Of a DNA stretch of 64,000 nucleotides, positions 8,657-16,612 are shown piece after piece (the stretch's first letter is position 1; every line of letters begins with the position of its first letter). The notes below the pieces were generated by a model that was given only the letters and a program-made list of their open reading frames with translations, did no database searches and was not told the origin of the DNA. Location: positions 52,140-116,139 of the forward strand of contig CAVTZF010000013.1 of NCBI GenBank assembly GCA_963739095.1. The letters are read 5' to 3'. The translations under genes and the position numbers were made by a program. This stretch comes from JACVRW01 sp963739095 (GTDB lineage Bacteria; Actinomycetota; Thermoleophilia; Solirubrobacterales; Thermoleophilaceae).

Positions 8657-9753
8657 CGCTCATCGAGGTCCCCTCGGGGCTGGAAGGTGTAAAGGCGTTC
8701 GACACCAAGATCGCCGAGCCCGACCGCGAGGGCGGCGCGCTCCGCTACCGCGGCGTCGACATCGAGGAGCTCGTCGGCAACGTCACGTTCGAGAAGGTCT
8801 GGGGCCTGCTCGTGGACGGCGTCTACGAGCCGGGGCTGCCACCGGCCGAGCCGCATCCGCTCGCCGTCCGCACCGGCGACCCGCGCGTGGACCTGCAGGC
8901 CGCGCTCGCGATGCTCGGCCCGGAGTGGGGCCTCAAGCAGCTGATCGACATCTCGGACGAGCAAGCTCGGGAGGACCTCGCGCGCGTGTCGGTGATGGCG
9001 CTGTCGTTCGTCGCGCAATCGGCGCGCGGCGTCGGCCGCCCGCCGATCCCGCAGCGGGAGATCGACAAGGCGAAGTCGATCCCCGAGCGCTTCCTGATCC
9101 GCTGGCGCGGCGAGGCCGATCCGCGCCACGTCCAGGCGATCGACGCCTACTGGATCTCGGCCGCCGAGCACGGCATGAACGCCTCGACCTTCACGGCGCG
9201 CGTGGTCGCCTCGACCGGCGCCGATGTCGCTGCGGCCTTGTCGGCCGCGGTCGGCGCCTTGTCCGGGCCGCTCCACGGCGGCGCTCCGTCACGCGTGCTG
9301 CAGATGCTGGACGACGTGGAAGCCTCCGGCGACGCCGAGCGCTGGGTCAAGGACGCGCTCGACCGCGGCGACCGGCTGATGGGCTTCGGCCACCGCGTCT
9401 ACCGCGCCGAGGACCCGCGGGCCCGCGTGCTGCGCCGCACGGCGCGCGAGATCGGGGCCCCGCGCCTCGAGGTCGCCGAGAAGCTCGAGGAGGCCGCACT
9501 GGCCGAGCTCGCGGCGCGCAAGCCGGACCGCGTGCTCGCCACCAACGTCGAGTTCTGGTCCGCAGTCGTGCTCGACTTCGCGGACGTCCCGCCGGAGCTG
9601 TTCACGCCGATGTTCTCGTCCGCGCGGGTGGCCGGCTGGTCCGCGCACATCATGGAGCAGAAGCGCGAGGGCCGGCTGATCCGCCCAAGCGCGCAGTACG
9701 TGGGGCCCGGGCCGCGCTCGGCCGACTCGGTGAACGGCGCCGCGCCGTCATAG
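8653..9753 (+). CDS. Citrate synthase (type II-like, possibly 2-methylcitrate synthase)
   Basis: A GTG at 8653 follows a good ribosome site (GGGAGGG at 8641) and gives 366 residues, a normal length for the short Gram-positive/archaeal type. Signature segments are present: SAAEHGMNAST with the first catalytic His, SGPLHGGAP with the second, GFGHRVYR for citrate/oxaloacetate binding, and NVEFWSAVVLDF with the catalytic Asp. It condenses acetyl-CoA with oxaloacetate; a 2-methylcitrate role with propionyl-CoA cannot be separated by motif alone. It overlaps the MOSC gene by four bases. Confidence 0.9.
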   Translation: MTLIEVPSGLEGVKAFDTKIAEPDREGGALRYRGVDIEELVGNVTFEKVWGLLVDGVYEPGLPPAEPHPLAVRTGDPRVDLQAALAMLGPEWGLKQLIDISDEQAREDLARVSVMALSFVAQSARGVGRPPIPQREIDKAKSIPERFLIRWRGEADPRHVQAIDAYWISAAEHGMNASTFTARVVASTGADVAAALSAAVGALSGPLHGGAPSRVLQMLDDVEASGDAERWVKDALDRGDRLMGFGHRVYRAEDPRARVLRRTAREIGAPRLEVAEKLEEAALAELAARKPDRVLATNVEFWSAVVLDFADVPPELFTPMFSSARVAGWSAHIMEQKREGRLIRPSAQYVGPGPRSADSVNGAAPS

Positions 9754-9760
9754 CGCGGTT

Positions 9761-11377
9761 ATGACGAGCGCTGAGAAGCGGCTCGTCCTCGTAGCGGCGA
9801 TCCTCGGCACGACCGTGGTCACGGTCGACTCGACCGTGGTCAACGTGGCGCTGCCGGCGATCGCGGACGACCTCGGCGGCGGGCTCGCGGGCCAGCAGTG
9901 GACCTCGAACGCCTACCTCGTGACGCTCAGCTCGCTGCTCCTCATCGGCGGCTCGCTCGGCGACCTGTTCGGCGAGCGGCGCTTGTTCGTGGTCGGGGTC
10001 GCCGGGTTCGGCGTGACCTCGCTGCTGTGCGCGCTGGCGCCGACGATCGAGATGCTCATCGTTGCCCGGGCGCTGCAGGGCGTCTCCGGCGCGCTCCTGA
10101 CACCCGCGGCCCTCGCCGTGATCGTCGCGGCGTTCCCGCCCGACGAGCGCGGCAAGGCGGTCGGCGCGTGGACCGCCTGGGGCGGGATCGGGACGGTGCT
10201 CGGGCCGCTGATCGGCGGCCAGCTCGTCGACACCGCGTCGTGGCGCTGGATCTTCGCAATCAACATCCCGATCGTCCTGCTCACTCTCTTCATCGTGTTT
10301 CGCGCGGTGCCCGAAGGTCGCGAGCGGGACCCGAACGCGCGCGTCGATTTTGTGGGGGCGACGCTGTGTGCGCTCGGCCTGGCGGGGATAACGTTCGGGC
10401 TGATCGAGCAACCGCTGCGCGGCTGGGGGGACCCGGCCGTCTTCCTCTCGCTCACGATCGGCGCCGCACTGTTCGCCGGCTTCATTGCCTGGGAGGCGCG
10501 CACGGACCACCCGATGCTGCCGCTCGGCCTCTTCCGCCGGCGCAACTTCGCGGTCGGCAACATCGAGACCTTCTCGATGTACGGTGGCCTCGGCCTGCTG
10601 TTCTTCTTCCTCGTCCTGTTCCTGCAGCAGGTGGCCGGCTACAACGCGCTCGAGGCCGGCCTGTCGAGCATCCCGGTGACGCTCGTGATGTTCGGGCTGT
10701 CGACCCGCTTCGGGATGCTCGCCGACCGCCACGGGCCGCGCTTCTTCATGGGCGTGGGACCGCTTGTGGCCGCTGTGGGCCTTGCCTGGTTCCTGCGCCT
10801 CGACGCCGACGTCGACTACCTCACCGACCTGCTCCCCGGACTGCTCGTGTTCGCGCTCGGGCTGTCGATGACCGTCGCCCCACTCACCGCCACGGTGCTC
10901 GCCGACGCTGACGAGAGCAACGCCGGTATCGCCTCGGGGGTGAACAACGCGATCGCGCGCGCGGCGAGCCTCATCGCGATCGCCGCCGTGGGCGCCATCG
11001 TGGCCGCCTCGTTCGGGTCGCAGCTCGAGGACCAGCTGGGCAACCAGGCGGCGCGCAACCCGCAGATCGCCGCCGCGGTCGACGATGCGAAGACGCAGCC
11101 GCTTGCCGAAGTGGTGGTCCCGGGCCTGCCGCCGGGCGAGCAGGCGGAGGTCACCGCGGCCAGCGAGAACGCCTCGATCGACGCCTTCCACGTTGGGATC
11201 GGGATCGCCACGGGCCTGGTGGCGCTCGGCGGCCTGCTCGGGCTGATCGGCATAGTCAACCCGCGCCGTCGCGTCGAGGCCGAGGACTGCCCGGGCGGCC
11301 AGCTCGTGGGGGTGAGTAGCGAGGCGGCGCGCCAGTCCCCCTGCGACTGGGACGCCGCCATCAGCCCCTCGGGATAG
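9761..11377 (+). CDS. MFS transporter, DHA2 (EmrB/QacA) drug-export family
   Basis: The 538-residue product has the 14-helix pattern of DHA2 H+ antiporters. It starts with TTVVTVDSTVVNVALPAI (motif D1), then GGSLGDLFGERR (motif A), ARALQGVSGALLTPAAL (motif B) and GGIGTVLGPLIGG (motif C, the antiporter signature). A soluble insert before the last helix is rich in Gln/Ala/Asp. Probable role: proton-driven export of a lipophilic compound. It lies seven bases after citrate synthase. The next gene, an exported flavin oxidase, begins nine bases later, so the transporter and oxidase may act on the same compound. Confidence 0.88.
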   Translation: MTSAEKRLVLVAAILGTTVVTVDSTVVNVALPAIADDLGGGLAGQQWTSNAYLVTLSSLLLIGGSLGDLFGERRLFVVGVAGFGVTSLLCALAPTIEMLIVARALQGVSGALLTPAALAVIVAAFPPDERGKAVGAWTAWGGIGTVLGPLIGGQLVDTASWRWIFAINIPIVLLTLFIVFRAVPEGRERDPNARVDFVGATLCALGLAGITFGLIEQPLRGWGDPAVFLSLTIGAALFAGFIAWEARTDHPMLPLGLFRRRNFAVGNIETFSMYGGLGLLFFFLVLFLQQVAGYNALEAGLSSIPVTLVMFGLSTRFGMLADRHGPRFFMGVGPLVAAVGLAWFLRLDADVDYLTDLLPGLLVFALGLSMTVAPLTATVLADADESNAGIASGVNNAIARAASLIAIAAVGAIVAASFGSQLEDQLGNQAARNPQIAAAVDDAKTQPLAEVVVPGLPPGEQAEVTAASENASIDAFHVGIGIATGLVALGGLLGLIGIVNPRRRVEAEDCPGGQLVGVSSEAARQSPCDWDAAISPSG

Positions 11378-11386
11378 AGTCCGCCC

Positions 11387-12898
11387 GTGGCCGGACTCGA
11401 CCGTCGTGAGTTCATCTCCGGCGCCGCAGGGGCCGCACTGGCATTGACGCTGCCCGGCCAGGCGGGGGCGGGCATCCAGGCGGAGTCGTCGGCGCTATCA
11501 CCTCAGGCCGTCAGGGCATTGCGCTCAGCGGTCCGCGGCAAGGTGCTGCTGCCGCGCAGCCCCGGCTACAACCAGGCGCGGCTCGTCTACAACCTGCGCT
11601 ACGACGGCAAGCGCCCCGAGGCCGTCGTCCAGCCCGTGAGCACCCAGGACGTCGCGGCCGTCGTCCGCTGGGCGAACCGCTTCGACGTCAACGTGGTGGC
11701 GCGCTCGGGCGGTCACAGCTACGCGGGCTACTCGACGACCGGCAGCGGCGTCGTGGTCGATCTGTCGCGCATGAACGGCGTGAGCGTCTCGAACGGCCGC
11801 GCCACGCTCGGCGCCGGGACGCAGCTGATCGACATGTACTCGTCGCTCGCCCGCCGCGGCCTGACCGTCCCGGGCGGCTCCTGCCCATCGGTCGGCGTCG
11901 CCGGGCTGGCGCTCGGCGGTGGCCACGGGCTGGCCGGCCGGCGCTGGGGGCTGATGACCGACAACATCCGCGCGCTCACGATGGTCACGGCGGACGGTCG
12001 CATCCGTCAGGTGACGCAGGACAGCGACGAGGACCTGTTCTGGGCCAGCCAGGGCGGCGGCGGGGGCAACTTCGGGATAGTCACGAGCCTGACCATGCAG
12101 ACCCACCGGACGCGCGGGGCGGCCTGGTTCTTCATCTCGTTCCCGTGGTCGCAGGCGAGCCAGGTGCTCGCAGCGTGGCAGGCGTTCGCCCCGCACGCGC
12201 CGCCCACGCTCACGTCGATCTGCTCGCTCGGCACCGGCTCGGGTAGCCCGGCCGTGACGGCGCTCGGGCAGTTCTTCGGCTCGCCGGCGCGGCTGCGCAG
12301 GCTGATCCGCCCGCTCGCCCGCGTCAGCGGCGCGCGCGTGAGCGTCGGCAGCGCGAGCTACATGTCGCTGATGCTGCGCTGGGCGGGCTGCCTGCAGGAG
12401 GGCTTCCGCGCCTGCCACACGGTCGGGACCTTCCCCGGCGGCACGATGCCGCGGGCGAGCTTCTATGCCAAGTCGGACTACTTCGACAAGCCGCTGTCGG
12501 CGCGGGCGCGCGGGACGATGATCGACTGGATCGAGCGCCGCCAGCGCAGCGGCGCCGGCTCCGGGGCGCTGCTGCTCGACGCCTACGGCGGCGCCTACAA
12601 CCGGCCGGCTGCCGACGCCACGGCGTTCGTCCATCGCGACATGCTGTTCTCGCTTCAGTACGGCGCCTACTTCTCGGGCTCCGGTGGCGGCGCCGCGAAC
12701 CAGTGGATCAACGGGGTCTGGCGCGCGCTGCGGCCGTTCGCGTCAGGCCAGGCCTACCAGAACTACATCGACCCGCAGCTGCCCGGCTGGGCGCGCGCGT
12801 ACTACGCGGGCAACCTGCCGCGCCTGCGCCAGATCAAGAAGCAGGTCGATCCGGACTTCCGCTTTCGGTTCCGGCAGGCGATTCCGCCGGCGCCTTAG
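11387..12898 (+). CDS. Tat-exported FAD-dependent oxidase, berberine-bridge (BBE) type
   Basis: The GTG start gives a twin-arginine signal (DRREFISGAAGAALAL). A PCMH FAD-binding domain follows, with His110 in ARSGGHSYAGYS and Cys166 in PGGSCPSVGVAG. These are the two residues that attach FAD covalently (8-alpha-histidyl and 6-S-cysteinyl) in bicovalent flavoproteins. GLALGGGHGLAGR follows. The C-terminal BBE motif NYIDPQLPGW...YY...NLPRLRQIKKQVDP is intact. The family oxidises sugars, alkaloids and other secondary metabolites using O2. The protein should be folded in the cytoplasm and exported by Tat. Its 3' end overlaps the convergent gene by about 65 bases. Confidence 0.88.
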   Translation: MAGLDRREFISGAAGAALALTLPGQAGAGIQAESSALSPQAVRALRSAVRGKVLLPRSPGYNQARLVYNLRYDGKRPEAVVQPVSTQDVAAVVRWANRFDVNVVARSGGHSYAGYSTTGSGVVVDLSRMNGVSVSNGRATLGAGTQLIDMYSSLARRGLTVPGGSCPSVGVAGLALGGGHGLAGRRWGLMTDNIRALTMVTADGRIRQVTQDSDEDLFWASQGGGGGNFGIVTSLTMQTHRTRGAAWFFISFPWSQASQVLAAWQAFAPHAPPTLTSICSLGTGSGSPAVTALGQFFGSPARLRRLIRPLARVSGARVSVGSASYMSLMLRWAGCLQEGFRACHTVGTFPGGTMPRASFYAKSDYFDKPLSARARGTMIDWIERRQRSGAGSGALLLDAYGGAYNRPAADATAFVHRDMLFSLQYGAYFSGSGGGAANQWINGVWRALRPFASGQAYQNYIDPQLPGWARAYYAGNLPRLRQIKKQVDPDFRFRFRQAIPPAP

Positions 12899-13265
12899 CC
12901 ACGCCGCGGATGTCGTCGGCCGGGCGCTTCGCGCGTTCGCGCGCGCCGGCGAAGAACAGGATCGCCGCGCAGGCGAGCGCCAGCAGGTTCTGGCCGAGCG
13001 GGCGCTCGAACAGGCGCGCCACGATCAGGATGCCCGCCCAGATGCCGGCCGTGGCGATGATCGTCCCGTCGCCGAAAGGCAGGTGGAAGCTGTTGCCCTC
13101 GGCGCGCGCGAACAGGAGCGCCAGCACACCAGCCGCCAGCAGCAGCTCCGCCAGCTCCACCCAGGAGAACGGCCCGATGGTGCTCACCGCGAGCAGCGCG
13201 GCCGCCGCCGCGGCCGCCTTCTGCTCGGCGTTCAGGACCCGAAAGGCGGCCGTGACGCGGCTCAC
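12834..13265 (-). CDS. Small integral membrane protein
   Basis: A GTG at 13265 overlaps the TGA of the upstream EVE gene (GTGA), giving about 143 residues (VSRVTAAFRVLNAEQK...). A longer reading from 13376 adds only an Arg-rich shadow. Four hydrophobic stretches are visible, the third interrupted by a small loop (SFHLPFGDGT). The C-terminal 30 residues are hydrophilic, and their codons overlap the end of the convergent FAD oxidase gene. No family recognised; coupling to the EVE gene suggests shared expression. Confidence 0.6.
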   Translation of the reverse strand: MSRVTAAFRVLNAEQKAAAAAAALLAVSTIGPFSWVELAELLLAAGVLALLFARAEGNSFHLPFGDGTIIATAGIWAGILIVARLFERPLGQNLLALACAAILFFAGARERAKRPADDIRGVAKAPAESPAGTESGSPDRPAS

Positions 13266-13717
13266 GCCGCGCTTCGGGCGCCCGCGCGAAGGCGGCGCTC
13301 GAGCAGCTGCGCATCGGCGTCCGAGACGGTCCGCAGCTGGCCCTGGAAGGCGAGATGCCAGTGCGCGGCAGGCCACTTGGCCGCGTGCTCGAGCTCGCCG
13401 ACGACCTCGACGGCGGGGACGAACTCGTCTTCCTCGAGCACGATCTCGGGTTCAGTCTCGAAGCGCCAGGGATACGGATCCGGGTTGCCGGGCTTGCCGG
13501 GCCAGATCCGCTCGCGGTCCTCGTACATCTCGCCGGTGACGCGGATGCTGCCGCCGAATGCCTGCACTCCCGTGACGTAGAAGACGATCCGGTCGCCCGG
13601 CTCGATCTGCTCGGCCATCCCGCGGCGGCCCTCCTTGGCGCCGATAACCCGGAAGCCGTGCTCGCGCGTGGCGCGCAGGTTGTCGAGCGAGCCCGTCAGG
13701 ATCCAGGTTCTTGCCAC
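13262..13717 (-). CDS. EVE (PUA-like) domain protein
   Basis: From the GTG at 13717 the 151-residue product reads VARTWILTGSLDNLRATREHG, then KEGRRGMAEQIEPGDRIVFYVTG and GSIRVTGEMYEDRERIW, the typical EVE-domain strand order. EVE domains have a PUA-like fold and bind modified bases in DNA or RNA; stand-alone actinobacterial forms have no firm role. Residues upstream of the GTG are Arg-rich and lack the domain pattern, so I rejected the longer start at 13840. The downstream membrane gene overlaps by four bases. Confidence 0.8.
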   Translation of the reverse strand: MARTWILTGSLDNLRATREHGFRVIGAKEGRRGMAEQIEPGDRIVFYVTGVQAFGGSIRVTGEMYEDRERIWPGKPGNPDPYPWRFETEPEIVLEEDEFVPAVEVVGELEHAAKWPAAHWHLAFQGQLRTVSDADAQLLERRLRAGARSAA

Positions 13718-13770
13718 GGCCGACAGGTTAGTCGGCGCCGCCCAGCGCTCCTTGTACTGTTCTGGCCCGC

Positions 13771-13989
13771 ATGCCTGATGAGGACCTTCACCTGATCGGG
13801 CCGGACGACGTGGCGTACCGGCTCGACCTGACCCCCGCACAACTCAAGATCACCTGGACGGCGCTCAAGTCGTACCTGGACGACTTCGGCCACGACGAGC
13901 GCGACGTGGCGGCGATCGCCCGCGAGGTGCTCGCCAAGCTCCCGGACGAGCACGCAATTCGCCCGATCGACATAGGCCGGGGCCGGTAG
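13771..13989 (+). CDS. Small acidic conserved-looking protein
   Basis: The 72-residue product (MPDEDLHLIGPDDVAYRLD...) is predicted mostly helical, with charged residues evenly spread and no signal or membrane segment. It sits eight bases ahead of the GTG of the sulfatase-like gene on the same strand and divergent from the EVE gene. No known family; good composition and tight spacing to the next gene support it being real. Confidence 0.6.
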   Translation: MPDEDLHLIGPDDVAYRLDLTPAQLKITWTALKSYLDDFGHDERDVAAIAREVLAKLPDEHAIRPIDIGRGR

Positions 13990-13997
13990 AGACACCA

Positions 13998-15527
13998 GTG
14001 ACGCCGGATTTCACCCGTCGCGAGCTGATCCGCGCCGGCGGCGCCGGTGCGGCCGGCATCGCGCTGCTCGGAGCCGCCAGCTCATGTGACTCCGGCGGCG
14101 AGGCGGGCGCCACCGAGCAGACGAAGACGACGGCGCCGCCGCCGGCGAACCCGATGAACGTCGTGGTCGTGGTGATGGACAGCCTGCGCGCCGACCACAT
14201 CTACGGTTCCCGCGCCCGCACGGCGTCGATGGAGAAGGTCATGCAGGAGGGCGTCCGCTTCGTCAACGCCTACCCCGAGGGCATGCCGACGATTCCGGCG
14301 CGGCGCGCGATCATGGCCGGCCAGCGCACCTTCCCGTTCCGCGGCTGGAAGCCGAAGTGGGACGACCTGCCCCCGCAGCCCGGCTGGGAGCCCGTCGGCA
14401 GCGACGGCGAGATGTGGACCGAGGCGCTCGCCCGCAACGGCTGGACGACCGGTTACGTGACGGACAACCCGCATCTCCTGCTGCCCGTCCACAAGAACTT
14501 CCGCTCGCGCTTCGACCGGGTCGTGCTCGTCGACGGCCAGGTGCCGGTGCGTCGCAAGCCCAAGCGCAAGGTCTCGCAGAAGCAGATCGACCACTTCATG
14601 CCGGCCTCGATGCGCGACGGCCGCGCCGAGCCGCGCATGGCCACCTACCTGGCGATCAACCCGCGCGAGCGGGCCGAGGAGGACTTCAACTCCGCCAAGG
14701 TCTTCACGCAGGGCATGAACTGGCTCGAGTGGGCGCGCAATCGCCAGCCGTTCGCGCTCGTCATCGACTCGTTCGACGCACACGAGCCCTGGGACGCGCC
14801 GCGCCGGCTCGTCGACATGTACGGCCCGCCGCGCCCGGACGGTGTCGAGCCGATCCAGCCGTTCGCGACGCCCGCGGGCAAGTGGCAGGAGCTCGGGCTC
14901 TCGCAGGGCCTCCTGCGGCGGATGCGCCAGCTCTACGCCGCCGAGGTCACGCTCGTGGACGTCTGGCTAGGCCACTTCCTCGACCGGCTCGCCAACATGG
15001 GGCTCGACGACAACACGCTCGTCGTGCTCGCCAGCGACCATGGCGTGCTGCTGGGCGAGTACGGCTGGGTCGGGAAGCGCTACTCGGAGATGCACCAGGC
15101 GCTCACCCACGTGCCGCTGATGATGCGCCACCCGGCGCGCAAGGCGAAGGGCGCCGTGAGCACCTACTACGCGTCGACCCACGACATCGGCCCGACCGTG
15201 CTGAGCGCCGCCGGCGTCGACGTGCCGGACCACATGAACGGCGTCAACCTGTCCCCGCTCTTCGACGGCAAGCGGCCCGCGAAGAAGCGCGGCTACCGCA
15301 CGGCGTCGTACAACACCTACCTCAGCGCCGGTGACGACCGCTGGCTGCTGATCTCCGGCAACAAGCGCCAGGAGCTGCGCCTCTACGACCGCAAGGCCGA
15401 CCCGGGCGAGACGCGCAACATCGCCGGTAGCAATCCGCAGCAGGTGCGCCGGCTCTGGAACCTGATCCTGAAGGACGCCGGCCCCAAGGGCCTGCCGAAG
15501 TTCCCCAAGGGCGGCGGCGAGGGCTGA
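13998..15527 (+). CDS. Alkaline phosphatase/sulfatase-superfamily hydrolase, Tat lipoprotein, Thr nucleophile
   Basis: From a GTG start the protein begins TRRELIRAGG (twin-arginine) and continues into LLGAASSCDS. This is a lipobox-like cysteine, suggesting Tat export followed by lipidation. The metal-binding VVVVMDSLRADH (Asp61), ASDHGVLLGEYGW and THDIGPTVLSAAGVDVP match sulfatases. The nucleophile motif reads T98-I-P-A-R102 rather than C/S-x-P-x-R. No Cys or Ser is available there for formylglycine, so a Thr nucleophile is implied, as in phosphodiesterases and phosphoglycerol transferases of the superfamily. The likely substrate is therefore a phosphoester, not a sulfate ester. Length is 509 residues. 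Confidence 0.8.
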   Translation: MTPDFTRRELIRAGGAGAAGIALLGAASSCDSGGEAGATEQTKTTAPPPANPMNVVVVVMDSLRADHIYGSRARTASMEKVMQEGVRFVNAYPEGMPTIPARRAIMAGQRTFPFRGWKPKWDDLPPQPGWEPVGSDGEMWTEALARNGWTTGYVTDNPHLLLPVHKNFRSRFDRVVLVDGQVPVRRKPKRKVSQKQIDHFMPASMRDGRAEPRMATYLAINPRERAEEDFNSAKVFTQGMNWLEWARNRQPFALVIDSFDAHEPWDAPRRLVDMYGPPRPDGVEPIQPFATPAGKWQELGLSQGLLRRMRQLYAAEVTLVDVWLGHFLDRLANMGLDDNTLVVLASDHGVLLGEYGWVGKRYSEMHQALTHVPLMMRHPARKAKGAVSTYYASTHDIGPTVLSAAGVDVPDHMNGVNLSPLFDGKRPAKKRGYRTASYNTYLSAGDDRWLLISGNKRQELRLYDRKADPGETRNIAGSNPQQVRRLWNLILKDAGPKGLPKFPKGGGEG

Positions 15528-15532
15528 TCCCG

Positions 15533-16342
15533 GTGCCGGGTCCCGGCTCCCCGCTCCGCCCCGACGCCAACGCCGGCCGGGTTGCGTTGGTGACGGGGGG
15601 AGGGACGGGCATCGGTCGCGCGACCGCGCTTGCGCTCGCCGGCACCGGCGCCCGGCTCGTCGTCTGCGGACGGCGCGCGGAGCCGCTCGACGAGACCGCC
15701 GCCGCGATCCAGTCGGACGGCGGCGAGGCGCTTGCCGTCGCCGCCGACCTGCGCGAGGAGGACGAGGTCGAGCGCGTCGTGGACGCCGCGCTCGAGCGCT
15801 TCGGGAAGATCGATGTCCTCGTCAACAACGCCGGCGGCCAGTTCTCGGCGCCGGCCGAGGAGATCGGCCTGAAGGGTTGGCGCGCCGTGCAGCGCGTGAC
15901 GCTCGACGCCGTCTGGAACCTCACCCATGCGGTCGCCACGCGGGCGCTGATCCCGGGTCACGGCGGGCTGATCGTGTTCGTCGGCTTCAGCCCGCTGCGC
16001 GGGATCCCCGGCTTTGCGCACGCCGCGGCGGGCCGGGCCGCCGTGGCGAACCTCGCGGCCGGGCTCGCGCTCGAGTGGAGCAGGTATGGGATCCGCAGCG
16101 TCTGCGTCGCGCCCGGGACGATCGCGACCGAGGCGCTCGACGGCTACGGCGCCGACGCCGTGGCGGCCTGGGAGCGCTCCGTGCCGCTGGGGCGGCTCGG
16201 CCGGCCGGAGGAGGTGGCGGCGCTGATCGCCTTCCTCGCCTCGGACGGTGGTGCCTACATCACCGGGACGACGATCGTGGTCGATGGTGGTGCGGATGCG
16301 TGGGGGTTGGCGGAGCCGCCGCCGCGGCCGCCGGGGGCTTAG
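15533..16342 (+). CDS. SDR oxidoreductase resembling 2,4-dienoyl-CoA reductase
   Basis: The 269-residue product has the SDR cofactor motif TGGGTGIGRA (residues 21-30), VLVNNAGG (96-102) and VAPGTIATE. The usual YxxxK is absent: the segment reads GFAHAAAGRAAV, with His163 and Arg168 where classical enzymes have the Tyr-Lys pair region. Mammalian peroxisomal 2,4-dienoyl-CoA reductases show a similar HAGSAKAAV arrangement with Lys; here the Lys is Arg. An auxiliary beta-oxidation reductase is plausible. Other SDR roles, or loss of activity, remain possible. It starts six bases after the sulfatase-like gene. Confidence 0.78.
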   Translation: MPGPGSPLRPDANAGRVALVTGGGTGIGRATALALAGTGARLVVCGRRAEPLDETAAAIQSDGGEALAVAADLREEDEVERVVDAALERFGKIDVLVNNAGGQFSAPAEEIGLKGWRAVQRVTLDAVWNLTHAVATRALIPGHGGLIVFVGFSPLRGIPGFAHAAAGRAAVANLAAGLALEWSRYGIRSVCVAPGTIATEALDGYGADAVAAWERSVPLGRLGRPEEVAALIAFLASDGGAYITGTTIVVDGGADAWGLAEPPPRPPGA

Positions 16343-16612
16343 CTCCGTTCGGGCGTGCGCGGTTGTCGTGCTGCCCACGACGGCAGGCTGGGGACGGGGA
16401 TGGCCTCTCCGCCACGAATCGGCGGGACGTTGCCGGATTAGTGGTCCCAGAGACCATTGATCCGGCAACATGTCGGAATCAACCGCCACCGGGGCGTGTT
16501 GATGTCGCCACACGACAGCAAGTGGACACGGTGGCGGGGATCGCCGGCGGGTTCGACCCCACACCCCCTTCCCCAGCCTGGCCCGGCCGGCGGAGACCGG
16601 GCCGCCGGAGCC
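16343..16612. other. Gene-free stretch between convergent genes
   Basis: No credible coding frame is present in these 270 bases between the SDR gene and the convergent acyl-CoA dehydrogenase. It contains the perfect hairpin listed separately, then a G/C-rich section with runs of C (16560-16580). Short frames here have Arg/Pro-rich shadow composition. It may be a decayed mobile element or simply terminator DNA. Confidence 0.5.
16429..16469. repeat. Long two-part inverted repeat (hairpin)
   Basis: The arms GTTGCCGGAT (16429-16438) and ATCCGGCAAC (16460-16469) are perfect complements. Inside them a second pair, TGGTC (16442-16446) and GACCA (16452-16456), flanks a CCAGA loop, with 3-base bulges between the two stems. 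There is no T-tract, so it is not a standard intrinsic terminator. It could be a bidirectional terminator for the convergent genes, a recombination site, or the end of a lost mobile element. Confidence 0.7.

Noticed and set aside
16530..16570. GGTTCGA-containing stretch resembling a tRNA T-arm
   Set aside because: The flanking bases do not pair as a five-base T-stem and no anticodon or acceptor arms can be drawn.
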